From Pseudocercospora fijiensis CIRAD86 (lineage: Eukaryota > Ascomycota > Dothideomycetes > Mycosphaerellales > Mycosphaerellaceae): 64,000 nt of DNA. Shown one piece after another: positions 24,617 to 33,790 of the stretch (positions within the stretch are counted from its first letter, which is position 1; each line of letters begins with the position of its first letter). Under the pieces are notes generated by a model. That model saw only the letters and a list, made by a program, of their open reading frames with translations. It was not told the origin of the DNA and did no database searches. The stretch spans positions 442,001-506,000 of the forward strand of contig NW_006921549.1 in assembly GCF_000340215.1 (NCBI RefSeq), written 5' to 3'. Made by a program: the position numbers and the translations under genes.

Positions 24617-24909
24617 TCCTCTAGTATTATATACCTCCTCTATATTTCTAGAATAAATAGTCTTCTATTAAACCGCCTTAGTAGGTTATCGTTAGATTCG
24701 AATAAAGGATAGTAGCTTAAGGAAGGGGAGGTAGCCGGCTTAGGAAGGCCCGAAGAGCCGAATCCTTAAGGTATATTTATCTTTAAGAATATAGGGAAAA
24801 GGAAGAAGGAGAGGAAGAGCGAATAGAGAATTAGAAATAGTCTATAGGTAAGCGGGGTCGGTTACTATAGCAACTAGTCTATTTAGGTCCTAGGAATTCG
24901 AAATACATT

Positions 24910-24945
24910 TCGGATATATACCGGCTATATACGCCGGCTATATTA
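24910..24945. repeat. GCCGGC dyads after the hAT transposase
   Basis: ACCGGCTATATACGCCGGCTATATTACC overlaps the presumed end of the transposase frame. It may form a 3'-terminal intron or spacer. Equivalent at 55183-55208. Confidence 0.6.
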
Positions 24946-27700
24946 CCTTATACGTAAACGCTTCGTCTCCTTAAAGCTACTCTAAGCCTATATACGTTTC
25001 CGCTTCTCGACCTAGTATCGCCTTCTACCTCCGCCCTCCTCTTCTTCGTTATCGCTAATTAGGGTTTCGCTTAGACTAAATTTCGTATTCTCTTTGCGCT
25101 CCTAGGTTTCTTCGATCTTAAGGTTTTCTAATTCCTCGATTAACTCCTTTAGTATAATCTTTAGTAACCTACCTTAGCGATTCTAGTAGAGGAGATAGTA
25201 TCGGAATACTATAATAGATTCGAAGGTAATAGGCGAGTATATTCGATTAAAGCGGCCCTAGTAACGAGCGATACTAAAAGACCTCTTATAGCCTATACCT
25301 ACGCTCGGGATAGCGAGGACGTCCCGAGCGACCGACGCTATCGTTAGAAACTTAGGCTCTAACTGCTACTATATAGCGAGAATATCGTCTCCGAATTCGT
25401 CTAGAAGACCGGTAAGATCTAGAGATTATTAGCCCTCTTTCCGAGCCTACGGGTTTATACTTGCTCGCGCGCCGATAGAGATCGAACTCTTCTTTATTTA
25501 CTTTAGTAGTTGCTTCCTCTTCTACCTCTACTTCCTACCTACGAAATAGGTATAATATCGGAGCCTTCTAAACCTTCTTTTTCTTTATAGGAGCTGTATT
25601 TAGACTAGTTTCTTTCCGACGCTTATAGAATATCTTTTCTAGAATAGTCTAGTAATGCTTCGGCTATACCTCGTCCGCCTTCTATTCCGGCCTCTACTAG
25701 TATATATCCTTTTCTACCGGGTTAAGTAAGTACGTAACGCTATAGATATCCCCGAACGACTTGAAGGTAGTACTATAATATTTGTATAACTTAGTATAGG
25801 AGGTGTCTATAGCTTTCGTTATAGCTACTTTCTAGGGAACGCTCTTCTTAGCTAGCTTAGCTACGGTTTCCTCGAGCTCGTTAAAGAGCTAGTTATAGTA
25901 CGTAAAAATAAGGTAGATCGTTAGTCCTCGGGTTCTTCTAATCGTAGTAGTAACCTTCGCGTAATGCTTACTAATATCGACGAGATACTCCGCTTAGCGC
26001 TATTCGGCGGCGGTAAGGCCGAGCTACTTAATACCCTCGGAACTCTAATAGATCTCGAGAGCGGTACGTAAAGTATATTACCTCGTAACTATATAGAAAG
26101 TCGAATCGAACCGGGTTTTAACGTCTTAGGTAAAACGGAGTAGGCGCTAAGGAGGCCGCTTTTGCTATCGCTTATTCTATACGATATTCTAGATATCGGT
26201 TTTAGGGCGCTCGATTAGGTTCTTTTAAATAGCCTCGAATCGGTTATATCTCTATAAGCTCGAGTTCGTATATATTACTAGACGACGAAGCTAGAGAAAA
26301 AGAGTTAGAACTATACTAGGTTGCCGGCTATAGGTACTAGCTACGGACAAAAGTTATACCTTATATAAAACGAGAGCGAGGCTCTCTACTTTATCCCGTC
26401 TTATTACTATAACGAGTTTCTCGACTTTCGACTTTGCTTTATCCTTATCTAGGATCTTCTATTAGTCGTCGTTTAATAGTACAATTTTAAGCGTCTTAAA
26501 GAGGGCTCGGATCGCGATTTAAACTATATAAGCGAGGTAGGGAAACTTCTATAGGGATATAACTAGCAACGACGTCGGCTCCGATTTAATAGGGCTAGAG
26601 ATATTACTAGGCTCCTCTTTATCGTTATTATCGTACGTATTATCGTACGTATCCGGAATCGTAGCGAGCTTAATATTCGGAAGATTAAGCTAGATTATAG
26701 ACCTTATAATCTCCTCTACGTACTCGACCCTATCGATATAATTAGTAATTTTAAAGATATATACGAGTGAATTATATATACAACGCCTTATATAATGTTC
26801 GATTATTACTAGCGTTGTCCGTAGTAATCGAGATTAGTTTCGTTATTACGCTAACCCTGTCTATTGCTATATAGACAAGCTTCGCTATATCCTTACTAGT
26901 ATAGGAACCTAGAATTTTAGGGAATCCGATTATAAGTTCCTAGAGTTTCTAATCCGAATTAATAAAGTATAGTATAATCGAGAGGAAGGAGGCTCTTATA
27001 GTCCGGCTTAACTAGCTATCGATAGTAATAGCTACTCGGCGAGTATTACGGAGGATCTCCCGAATGTCGTCTAACGTAGCCTCTTTATTCTTTTCGAATA
27101 TAATACGCTAGGTTATCGCGCCGAGAAATAGGGGAGGGTAGTTTATAAGATATAGGTATATCTTCTATATAGACTCCCTTTCGTAGAAGTCTTCCGGAAG
27201 ACCGTTTATAGCTAGCATTTCGTTTGCTAGTTGCTTAAAGTCTTCGGGGGAGAAATCGGTAGCCTTTAATCCTAGAGCTTCCTTAAGCGTAGCCTATAAT
27301 AATTAGCTAGATCTCTACGGTTAATTAAAGTAGCCGGAATCTATAGCCGGAATCTGTAGCCGGCAGCTATAGCCGGCATTTTAGAAGACGTACCTCTTTC
27401 TAGAACGCTATATCTATATTAACTCTCCTCTCTCCTTAAGATTCCCGACACTGTTTAGAATAGAGATAGTTCGTAGGCGATAAGTTCCTATCCCCTAGTT
27501 TCGGGTATTTTAAGATTAAACTATAGAAGTTATAGACAATTACTAGTTAACCTTTAAGTCGAGAAGTCGTATAACGGTATAATGCCCCCTCTATAAAGAA
27601 CTTCTAGAATATATCCGTTCGCTCCTTACTCCCCTATTATATCGAGTACTTCTAGAGTTTATACTCCTTTAAACGTAAGTATAAAAGGAACTATATCTTA
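24943..27700 (-). pseudogene. hAT transposase (copy II)
   Basis: Reading leftward, the RNase H-like core at about 27070-26800 shows RRVAITIDS-stop-LSRT, ASFLSIILYFINSD, IGFPKILGSYTSKDIA and ISITTDNASNN, the hallmark GsHtG...TDNASNN series of hAT transposases. The C-terminal dimerisation domain (about 25380-25190) reads PKFLTIASVARDVLAIPSVG then SFSIARY and FESIIVFRYY, matching the hAT dimerisation motif. An acidic tail (DNEEEEGGG) leads to TAA at 24943. The start is uncertain; a Gln/Trp-broken frame continues to about 27700, interrupted by a GCCGG array (27338-27382) that looks like an intron. Copy III retains only the C-terminal 629 bp. It catalyses cut-and-paste transposition in intact members. 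Confidence 0.9.
27338..27382. repeat. GCCGG minisatellite within the hAT transposase gene
   Basis: Four units built on ATAGCCGGAATCTG/ATAGCCGGCAGC break the transposase frame. By analogy with the H3-A intron this is probably intronic, but I could not fix splice sites. Confidence 0.65.
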
Positions 27701-28160
27701 TAGACCTATTAATTAAACTGCTCTATATACTCGGGTTTCTAAAGATACGCCTAGCTAGCCTTTTCGAAGATTTCCGGGTTAATACTCGATATTCTTATAT
27801 CTCCGAACAACCTTCTACTTAGACTCCGTAAAGGTAAGGACTAGGTAGTAGTACCCTATAATAAATTCCTACTACTAGGATTCGGAGAGGATAAATCTAG
27901 CCCTAATCGTCGTCTAGGACTCGATAGGCTCGAAGGTAAGTATACGACCTCCTCTCGACGTTATCGCAATCTCGCTCGTATACTAGACTGTTTCGACTTT
28001 CGACTATCGTCTCGTTATTACCCTTCCTAGTATAGCGCCTAGTATATATACAATATCGGTCGGTATGTTTTAAGGTTTCGTACGGTAAGGTAAGGACTTA
28101 GGAGTAGTAGATATATACTAGTAGCTATAGGGAAACACCCTTTCTTTTATAGTATCGTAT
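27701..28160. other. Spacer upstream of hAT transposase
   Basis: I see no clear coding frame. It probably holds the 5' flank or an N-terminal part of the transposase gene whose start is masked by RIP. Confidence 0.4.
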
Positions 28161-28164
28161 CGTT

Positions 28165-28290
28165 AGGAATAGCTAGGTAGTAAATAGCTAGCTACCTTTT
28201 TTTTGTTTCCTAGCTACCTAACTACTAGATTTTTTTTCCTAGCTACCCTAGCTAGCCTAACTACTAGAATTTCTTTCCTAGCTACCCTAA
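28165..28290 (+). repeat. Short tandem repeat CCTAGCTACCTAACTACTAGA
   Basis: Three imperfect units of about 40 bp, each with a T-run followed by CCTAGCTACC(C)TAACTAC. Between the transposase and the ORF-D gene. Confidence 0.8.
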
Positions 28291-29700
28291 CTACCTAAAT
28301 TTTGCCTTCTATATAGCGGCTCTCTCCTACTAACGGAACCGAGCTACTATACCTAACGAATCTAAGCTCGTTTTTAGTCTTAATCTATCCTCTTTCGGTA
28401 TAAGATACTCGATAAGTAAATACTTAGGCCGAGTCTAACTACGAAACCTAAGACTAACTAATAGCTCTATTAACTAATCCTAATCCTCGAACTCCTTCCG
28501 CTTCTTAGTAAAGACCTTAAAGAGCGCTCGAGCTTCTTCGGGTACCTACGGAGTAGTCGAGATAAAGCCGTATCGCTAAAATAGGTAATCCTTCGGAGGC
28601 TTATATAGAGATTTAGAGAATTCTAACGCTAACCTATCCTACTAGTAGCTTAGATTCCGGATATAAGCCCTCTCTACCTTAGTAAAGATTTTATATAGTA
28701 GTAGTACTCTGCCTTCGAGAAACGCTTTCTATTTACCTATTAGTATCTGCCGGCTACGAACGCCGGCTATATATACCGAGTATAGAATAATTACCTATAC
28801 CCCTTCCTCCTATAGTAACACTTCTACCGTCCCTAGATACCTAGCCCCGATCGCATTAATCGTAAGCTACTTTGCCTTTATAGACGCAAAGGCTTCGCTC
28901 TAATACTAATAAAGAGACTTCTACTCTATATCGAGGATATAAAGACGACTAGTCTCGATTCTAATCCTTACTAGCTTTTCGTAGTAGCTTTAACTATAAT
29001 TTTCTAGATTGATAGGACTTATACCTTAGCCCTTTACTAGTATCTCGTCTCTTTAACTGTACTCGATCTACTCCTAGCGCTTATCGTCTATAGCGTTAGG
29101 CCCTAAGACTATACCTATTACTAGATCGACGTATAGTATCTCCTCGCTTTTTTTAGTTCCTTTATTCGTAGTATTAAGCTCTATCGCGGTATCCTAAACT
29201 CTAGTATTGTTGTTCTCGGCTATCTAAACATCTCCGTTACTATCGGTCGTATCGATAGAGGTAGCGGCTATAGGTCTAAATGCTATTAGTTAACGTGTTA
29301 AAGAAAAATATACCGGCTATAGCTGCCGGCTACGGCTGCCGGCTATAGCTACTAGCTACGGCCGCTAGCTAGATTAACTTACGCTACTAGAACTTTACGC
29401 TCGAAAACTAGCCGCAATTCTTTCCTCCTCTTAGCCTTCTCTTAGGTTGTCTTCTTATTCCAACCTTTACTTTTTTCTATAGGCGCTAGCTATCGATAGA
29501 ATGCCTTATTCCGCGCCTTTCTTCTCTTATCCTTAGCTCTTTTATCCTTATCTATCTTCTCCTTTCTCTCGTAGTCTTATACAGAATTCTTCTTCGTAGA
29601 GTACTCCTCTTTAGTCTTACGCTTTTTAGTTAGACGCTTAGGCAAAACAAACTCGCGGTCTTTAGTTCTATCTTCTGTTTAGCGCGGGGCGCGCTTCTCT
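28290..29700 (-). pseudogene. ORF-D of the hAT element: Lys-rich protein gene with introns (unrecognised)
   Basis: First gene from the right end. Exon 1 (about 29695-29393) encodes a very Lys/Arg/Glu-rich segment (LPKRLTKKRKTKEEYSTKK, KDKRAKDKRRKARNKAFY). An intron of 110 nt (29392-29283; GTAAGT ... AACTAATAG) contains GCCGGC units. The following frame runs to about 28290: TAATSIDTTDSNGDV, EILYVDLVIGIVLGP, LVRIRIETSRLYILDIE, PEEARALFKVFTKKRKEFED, RPKYLLIEYLIPKEDRLR. A second short intron-like gap (28776-28738) also holds GCCGGC. All stops are RIP-type. No family recognised. The basic N-terminus suggests nucleic acid or chromatin association, but that is inference. Confidence 0.55.
29283..29392 (-). 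other. Predicted intron in ORF-D with GCCGGC array
   Basis: Donor GTAAGTT (29392-29386), branch/acceptor AACTAATAG (29291-29283). The array of GCCGGCTA(C/T)(A/G)GCT units lies at 29311-29370. Confidence 0.65.
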
Positions 29701-29835
29701 CTTACTATTATAAGGGAAAGGGGCGGGGGCGCAGCGTATAGTAGTTATTGTCGGTATAGGTATAGAGGAAGAAGTTAAAAGTATAAGAATATCGCGAAGC
29801 CCTAATTGTTGCCGCCTACGTAACGTTATATAGGT
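29701..29835. other. Spacer 5' of ORF-D
   Basis: A GC-rich stretch (GGGGCGGGGGCGC near 29720) is followed by AT-rich sequence. It is the likely promoter side of the ORF-D gene, but no defined motif was found. Confidence 0.3.
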
Positions 29836-30430
29836 AAGCTTTCGCAACTACGGCAACTACGCCCCGGTAATAGTAACTACGCCCTAGCAACGGCAACTAC
29901 GCCCTAGCAACGGTAACTACGCCCTAGCAACAGTAATAAAGCGTAGTAAATACAACCTAGTAACTATTATAGCCGGCAATCGTAGCCGGCAGTCGAATAA
30001 GAGTGTCTTTATAGCAAAATGTTACGGTTACTCGCGACAGATCGTTAAGTGACTTCTTATTACGTACAAGCCGAGGCTTCTTTAGAGAGGCTAATACAAG
30101 CGGGAGGCAGAGACAGAATAATTGGTATAAAGGTAATTCCAATTAGTAAGTAGGTAATATAAGTTAAACGCCTCGAGCTATAAGGGCATTCCGGCGTTCC
30201 TAAATACAAAGGAGATATCTTGTCTATAGTCGTAAGCGACGTAAGCGACGCTGTCGCTCTCGACCGCTCCTATCGCTCCTAGTAAGATAGAGCGACAGCT
30301 TAGCCTACTAGTCTTAGCGTCGCTCTAAGATTATATAAGGACTCTAACTAATTAGATCCGTAATACAAAACTACGCCCTAGTAACGGCAACTACGCCCTA
30401 GTAACGGCAACTACGCCCTAGCAACGGCAA
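29836..30430 (+). repeat. 20-bp minisatellite GGCAACTACGCCCTAGCAAC, split by a solo LTR
   Basis: About five units at 29846-29935 and three more at 30369-30430. An accompanying segment ATTATAGCCGGCAATCGTAGCC...AAGAGTGT appears on both sides of the LTR (29966-30008 and 30459-30501). The array was therefore already a larger tandem duplication before the LTR arrived. It lies just inside the right end of the hAT element. Confidence 0.85.
30020..30365 (+). repeat. Solo LTR (346 bp), copy 1
   Basis: It begins TGTTACGGTTAC and ends CCGTAATA, with a 5-bp target duplication CAAAA at 30015-30019 and 30366-30370. A second copy of identical length and different TSD lies at 41919-42264. No internal region is present, so it is the product of LTR-LTR recombination. 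The start resembles the LTR start TGTTACGGGG of Ty3 element 2, but the two are otherwise different. The ORF on the minus strand overlapping its start (29957-30142) is not a gene. Confidence 0.93.
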
Positions 30431-30501
30431 AAGACCGTAGTAAATGTAACAGAGTTACTATTATAGCCGGCAATCGTAGCCGGCAGTCGAATAAGAGTGT
30501 C

Positions 30502-30649
30502 CTTATAGTAAAACTAATACAGTCTCTAGTTCAAACTAGGAATCTATATAGTTCGAAAAAACCAAACCGGAACTAGGGAGCTAGTTCGCCGCTAAGAAAC
30601 CAAACTATATACGTTTGGTAGTTCGGAAACCGAACCACTGCGGGGTCTA
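30502..30649 (-). repeat. Right end and terminal inverted repeat of the hAT element
   Basis: It ends GAACCACTGCGGGGTCTA, the inverse of the left end. The 100 bases inside carry GGTTTG/CAAACC-type motifs (for example TCGAAAAAACCAAACCGGAA), typical of hAT subterminal repeats. It is followed by the octamer TTTATCGT (30650-30657). Confidence 0.8.
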
Positions 30650-30764
30650 TTTATCGTTATTAGAGCCGTTTAGTTAGGAATTTATATCTTTTTATAGTAT
30701 ACTAAGTTTATTTAAATGTTTAATCTATTATTATTTAGAAATAGGAATTAAACAAGATTATATA

Positions 30765-31217
30765 ATGCTAATAGAGAATAGTAACGGTTTAGGGAATCAA
30801 GGTAACGTAGTAAATAATAACGGTTTAGCTAACTAAAGAAATGGAATAAATAATAACGGTTTAGCTAATTAAGGCAACGTTGTAAATAATAACGGTTTAG
30901 GTAATATTCCTAAGGATATCGCTTATACTAATAGTTTTACAAGTATATAAGAAACTACAGTTAGAGATTCGGTAATAGCTAACGGTTATAACAATATAGT
31001 TAGTCATTAACCTTACGCTACTAATTTAGCTAATAGAATAGCATTGCTTAGAAATAGGGATTATTATTCTTAAAATAGCGAGACATTATGTCTATAAGAC
31101 AATCAATATATACGTGTTATAAATACAGTTTTTAGACCTAATTATAACCCTAGCCGTATGTATCCTAATAGTCGTTAATTTATAGCCTAATTAAAAAGAT
31201 TGCCTTAATTATATTAA
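30765..31217 (+). pseudogene. Unidentified mitochondrial ORF with NNNGLANQGN repeats
   Basis: ATG to TAA, 151 codons, interrupted only by TAA at Gln-type codons. The N-terminal third contains four NNNGLAN-type repeats of about 14 residues (30770-30905). The remainder reads TTVRDSVIANGYNNIV, ANRIALLRNRDYYS and VFRPNYNPSRMYPNSR. I do not recognise it. Its position next to the join with the plasmid polymerase block would allow a plasmid origin. Confidence 0.6.
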
Positions 31218-31363
31218 ATTAAGATTTTATAATAATATAATTAAAAAAAAACGGGTTAGCGCCGGGTTAGTTAGGCGCCTTATTTAGGTTAAGGATTTTC
31301 TATATTGTAATTATAGTAACCTAATATTTAAATTAATATATTTTCTTTTAATATTACCTATAA

Positions 31364-31433
31364 GCCTTTATAGCTTAACGGTAGAGCGGAATACTGTTAA
31401 TATTATAATATATGTTTAATTTATATTAAGGGC
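31364..31433 (+). tRNA. trnN: Mitochondrial-type tRNA-Asn (GTT), relic
   Basis: 70 nt. Acceptor arms GCCTTTA and TAAGGGC pair along 7 bp. The D arm is GCTT-AACGGTA-GAGC and the anticodon loop is CTGTTAA with anticodon GTT. The T arm is ATATG-TTTAATT-TATAT. One anticodon-stem pair (G-A) is broken and the T loop has TTTAATT where TTCAATT is usual, a C-to-T change. It is not expected to work in the nucleus. Confidence 0.85.
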
Positions 31434-32370
31434 TAAAAATCAATAAGTAATAGCTTTGTATATGTTTATAATAAAATTATAATTCATGCGAGCATAGGCT
31501 TAATAAATTTAACTATTCGATTTAAGAAAAATTTTAAAGAGAATATATAACGCATTTTACCTAATTGAAATACAAAACCTAAATTTAATACTACTACATT
31601 TCTTTTATCGCATCTATAATTCTATTCCCTATAATATGTTTTATTTTACCGTATATCTATATAACTATAGTACTAAAATTATTTATATGTAAACTTTCTA
31701 CGAAGCGAGCTATATTATTACGAAGCTTTAGGAATAGTTATAACAAACTTCAACCGTTGCTAGAATGTTTAGTAATAACTAATTCATTTAATGTTATAGA
31801 TACGATTCTAGATTAGTAAAGTACCTTTGTTTTAGATAATATTCTATACCTATTTTCAAGGTATCTAGCAAAGTTGATATTAGAACTAAAATATAAAGCT
31901 TGTATGCTTTAGGTTTCCATAGCAAGATTAGAATTACTATTACTATTTAGGGTATACTATAGATTTAATTGTAAACGTATATTTATATATAATGAAATAG
32001 ACTCGATAAAAATAGGGGATAATAAACTGATTTAAGATTAATTGAATAACCTCTATAGCTACTGTTTTACTATTAATTATTAAAGATACTTTATATATAA
32101 AGTTACTACTTAAATAAGCGAATAGTATAGCAATTATAAAAGTAGTTAAACATGTACTTAATACAACTTTACTATTAATATAATAAGCTATAAGTAAAAA
32201 AAAGTAAAAGATAAAGCTATAGAGTGTAAACCTAACCGTATTTTCTTATTAATTGTATTAAAATTACCTAACTTTTTAATAAGGGGTTTATTAGTAGTAC
32301 TTCTATATTCTATCAGTAGCTTAATAAATATAATGTTAAAATGCCTTAATTAGTTACTTTATTATTAAGA
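31434..32370. other. AT-rich mitochondrial-type sequence without recognised gene
   Basis: About 900 bases of AT-rich DNA. On the minus strand a frame with few stops (LNQFIIPYFYRVYFIIYKYT near 32035) hints at a degraded membrane-type or plasmid ORF, but I cannot identify it. No rRNA-like conserved blocks were seen. Confidence 0.4.
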
Positions 32371-33505
32371 GGTAAATTATCGGGTTGTGCTGTTTTAAAG
32401 TTATATAATAACAACAAATATAATCTTAATAAAGAGATAAAACGCCTAGAAGAAGATTTTTAAAAATTTTATAGAAAATCAAGATTTTACTAATAAAATA
32501 AAAGAAAGGGAATTAGACGTTGCGGATTAAGGTAAAATTACTAAACTTACAAAATTTATTAAGACGGGCTAAAAAAAGATAATTTTGTCGCTAGGTTAGA
32601 CTAATAAATAGATTAGGCTAGTTATAATAACAAAGATATTAAGAAAAAATATTTAGAAAAAGTAGTTAATAGTGCAAAAGAGGATTTAGAATCTTTAGAA
32701 ACAATACATTTTAAATTAGGGGATAAGGAAGCTAGGAGATTAGCTAAAAATTTAATAAAAAATTTAGAAGCTTAATAGAACAAATCGTTAGAATTAATAG
32801 AAAAGTTAGATAAAACTTATACCTATATTGCTACTAAATAATACTTCTTCTGAATTCTTACCTTAAAACTTATTAGACGTATACCCTACTAATTTTAACT
32901 CCTTCGACCCTTTTAAATATTAGTCTTTTAACAATAAAAAAATATTTTTAGTTACCTTAATTTTTAATAAGAGTTATATAATTAAGACTTCTAAATTGTA
33001 TAAGAAGTATAACTCTTTTTATATAATAGTATATATAGTTATTTTTTATCTTTAGCTTCTATATTTTCCTTAGTTCTGAATAAAAAAGTATATTTTTTTA
33101 CATTATAAACTAGTATTAAGCGCTCGGGTTAATGCTAGGGTTAACAAGTTCAATAATATAACTTTAAATTTTGATTATACAGACTTGCCTTTGGAATAAC
33201 AATAGTCTATTTAGGATGTTATTTCTAAGTATCCTTTCGTAATTATACCTTCTATAATAGGAATTACTATAGTTATAGTAGTATTTATTAGATTATTTAA
33301 CGTTTCTGCAGAAGAATACAGGCAATATCATAATCCGATAATTAGAACTTTTAAGCTAGAATAGATAAATTGTAATAATATATCGGTTGAAAGGAGTTTC
33401 GAGAATCTTTATTAAATCTAAGAACTGTCTTTTTCTAATTTGAATTCAGAGGAATTATCTGATTTCTTTTTATAACTATATATTCCTACTAATAATAAAA
33501 ATACT
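32370..33505 (+). pseudogene. Remnants of unidentified mitochondrial ORF(s) upstream of nad4L
   Basis: Two readable stretches lie on the + strand. At about 32640-32840 there is a charged, coiled-coil-like segment (KKKYLEKVVNSAKEDLESLE, RRLAKNLIKNLEA). At about 33210-33500 there is a hydrophobic helix (FVIIPSIIGITIVIVVFIRL) followed by VSAEEYRQYHNPIIRTFKLE. Frame changes and TAA stops separate them. A membrane-anchored product is likely. No standard mitochondrial gene matches. Confidence 0.45.
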
Positions 33506-33514
33506 AAAAAAGGA

Positions 33515-33790
33515 AAAAAATTAATTTATTATAAACACTCTTTCTTATAGGTATATTTGGCTGTATATTAAATAGAAAAAATATTATTCTAATGCTTATT
33601 TTGATTAAAATCATGTTACTAGCAATTAAATTTTGAATACTACTTATATTATTCAATTTTAATAATATATTAAGTTAAATTTATTCTATATATATAATTG
33701 CAATTGCAGGTATAGAGTCTGCAATAGAATTAGGTATATTAGTTGCATTTTATAGGTTAAAGAGGAAGTGTAGCTATAGAATATAAATAA
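33515..33790 (+). pseudogene. nad4L: nad4L (NADH dehydrogenase subunit 4L), mitochondrial copy
   Basis: It reads FLIGIFGCILNRKNIILMLI, then MLLAIKFW with TGA as Trp, AIAGIESAIELGILVAFYRL and RGSVAIEYK-stop, the usual fungal ND4L C-terminus. One extra A near 33763 shifts the frame before RGSVAIEYK, and one Gln codon is TAA. The terminal TAA overlaps the nad5 ATG by one base (TAATG), the arrangement common in fungal mitochondrial genomes. The N-terminus is poorly preserved. Confidence 0.85.

Larger units (their letters stand above)
19751..24645 (-). mobile_element. LINE copy 2 (near full length, 4895 bp)
   Basis: A 14-bp target duplication TTCTAGAATAAATA occurs at 19737-19750 and 24646-24659; copy III has this site unoccupied at 54908-54925. 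The 3' end (left) has a GATA-repeat tail. ORF1 starts at the right with zinc knuckles, and ORF2 encodes AP-type endonuclease and reverse transcriptase. The organisation matches the Tad/I-like non-LTR elements of ascomycetes. In element orientation CpA is largely kept and TpG is scarce. Confidence 0.93.
19081..24780 (-). pseudogene. Histone H3-like gene B (H3-B), copy II, split by a LINE
   Basis: The 5' part is 24780-24646, interrupted by LINE copy 2 (19751-24645 plus its 14-bp TSD), and the gene continues 19736-19081. It has an N-terminal region FGSSGLPKPATSPSL, then RRFNRRLFILEG, a 50-nt intron, and a Lys/Arg-rich tail of about 100 residues (KGVPRKIVPKNKKALDR, KAKKSRRTKTIAKK). The H3 fold follows: KLGTITLR-stop-IRLF, GTELLIPKTPF-stop-RLVREI, LDFRSSIRFTAKAISTL-stop-EATEAFLV, NLLTIYTKRVTI-stop-NKDI-stop-LL. 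The stops sit at the conserved Gln positions of H3. It differs from H3-A throughout, so it is a second paralogue and not a copy. The LINE-free length (791 bp) equals copy III exactly. The start ATG is mutated to ATA. Confidence 0.9.
13465..30649 (-). mobile_element. hAT-type transposon copy II (complete, with nested insertions)
   Basis: The left end TAGACCCCGTAGTAGTTCG and the reverse complement of the right end TAGACCCCGCAGTGGTTCG match at 17 of 19 bases; the mismatches are RIP-type. Genes on the minus strand, 5' to 3': the Lys-rich ORF-D gene, hAT transposase, H3-B, an unrecognised ORF, H3-A and ORF-C. Subtracting two LINEs and one solo LTR leaves about 9.9 kb. The flanking octamers GATAAAAG (13457-13464) and TTTATCGT (30650-30657) do not match each other, so its two ends are probably not from the same insertion event (see findings). 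Confidence 0.8.

Noticed and set aside
29957..30142. 61-codon minus-strand frame
   Set aside because: Spans the boundary between hAT spacer and the solo LTR.
28165..30430. CRISPR-like array from short regular repeats
   Set aside because: Units are contiguous minisatellites without unique spacers, in a fungal context.
13457..30657. Matching 8-bp TSD around hAT copy II
   Set aside because: GATAAAAG and TTTATCGT do not match. The right octamer pairs with the one at 58093.
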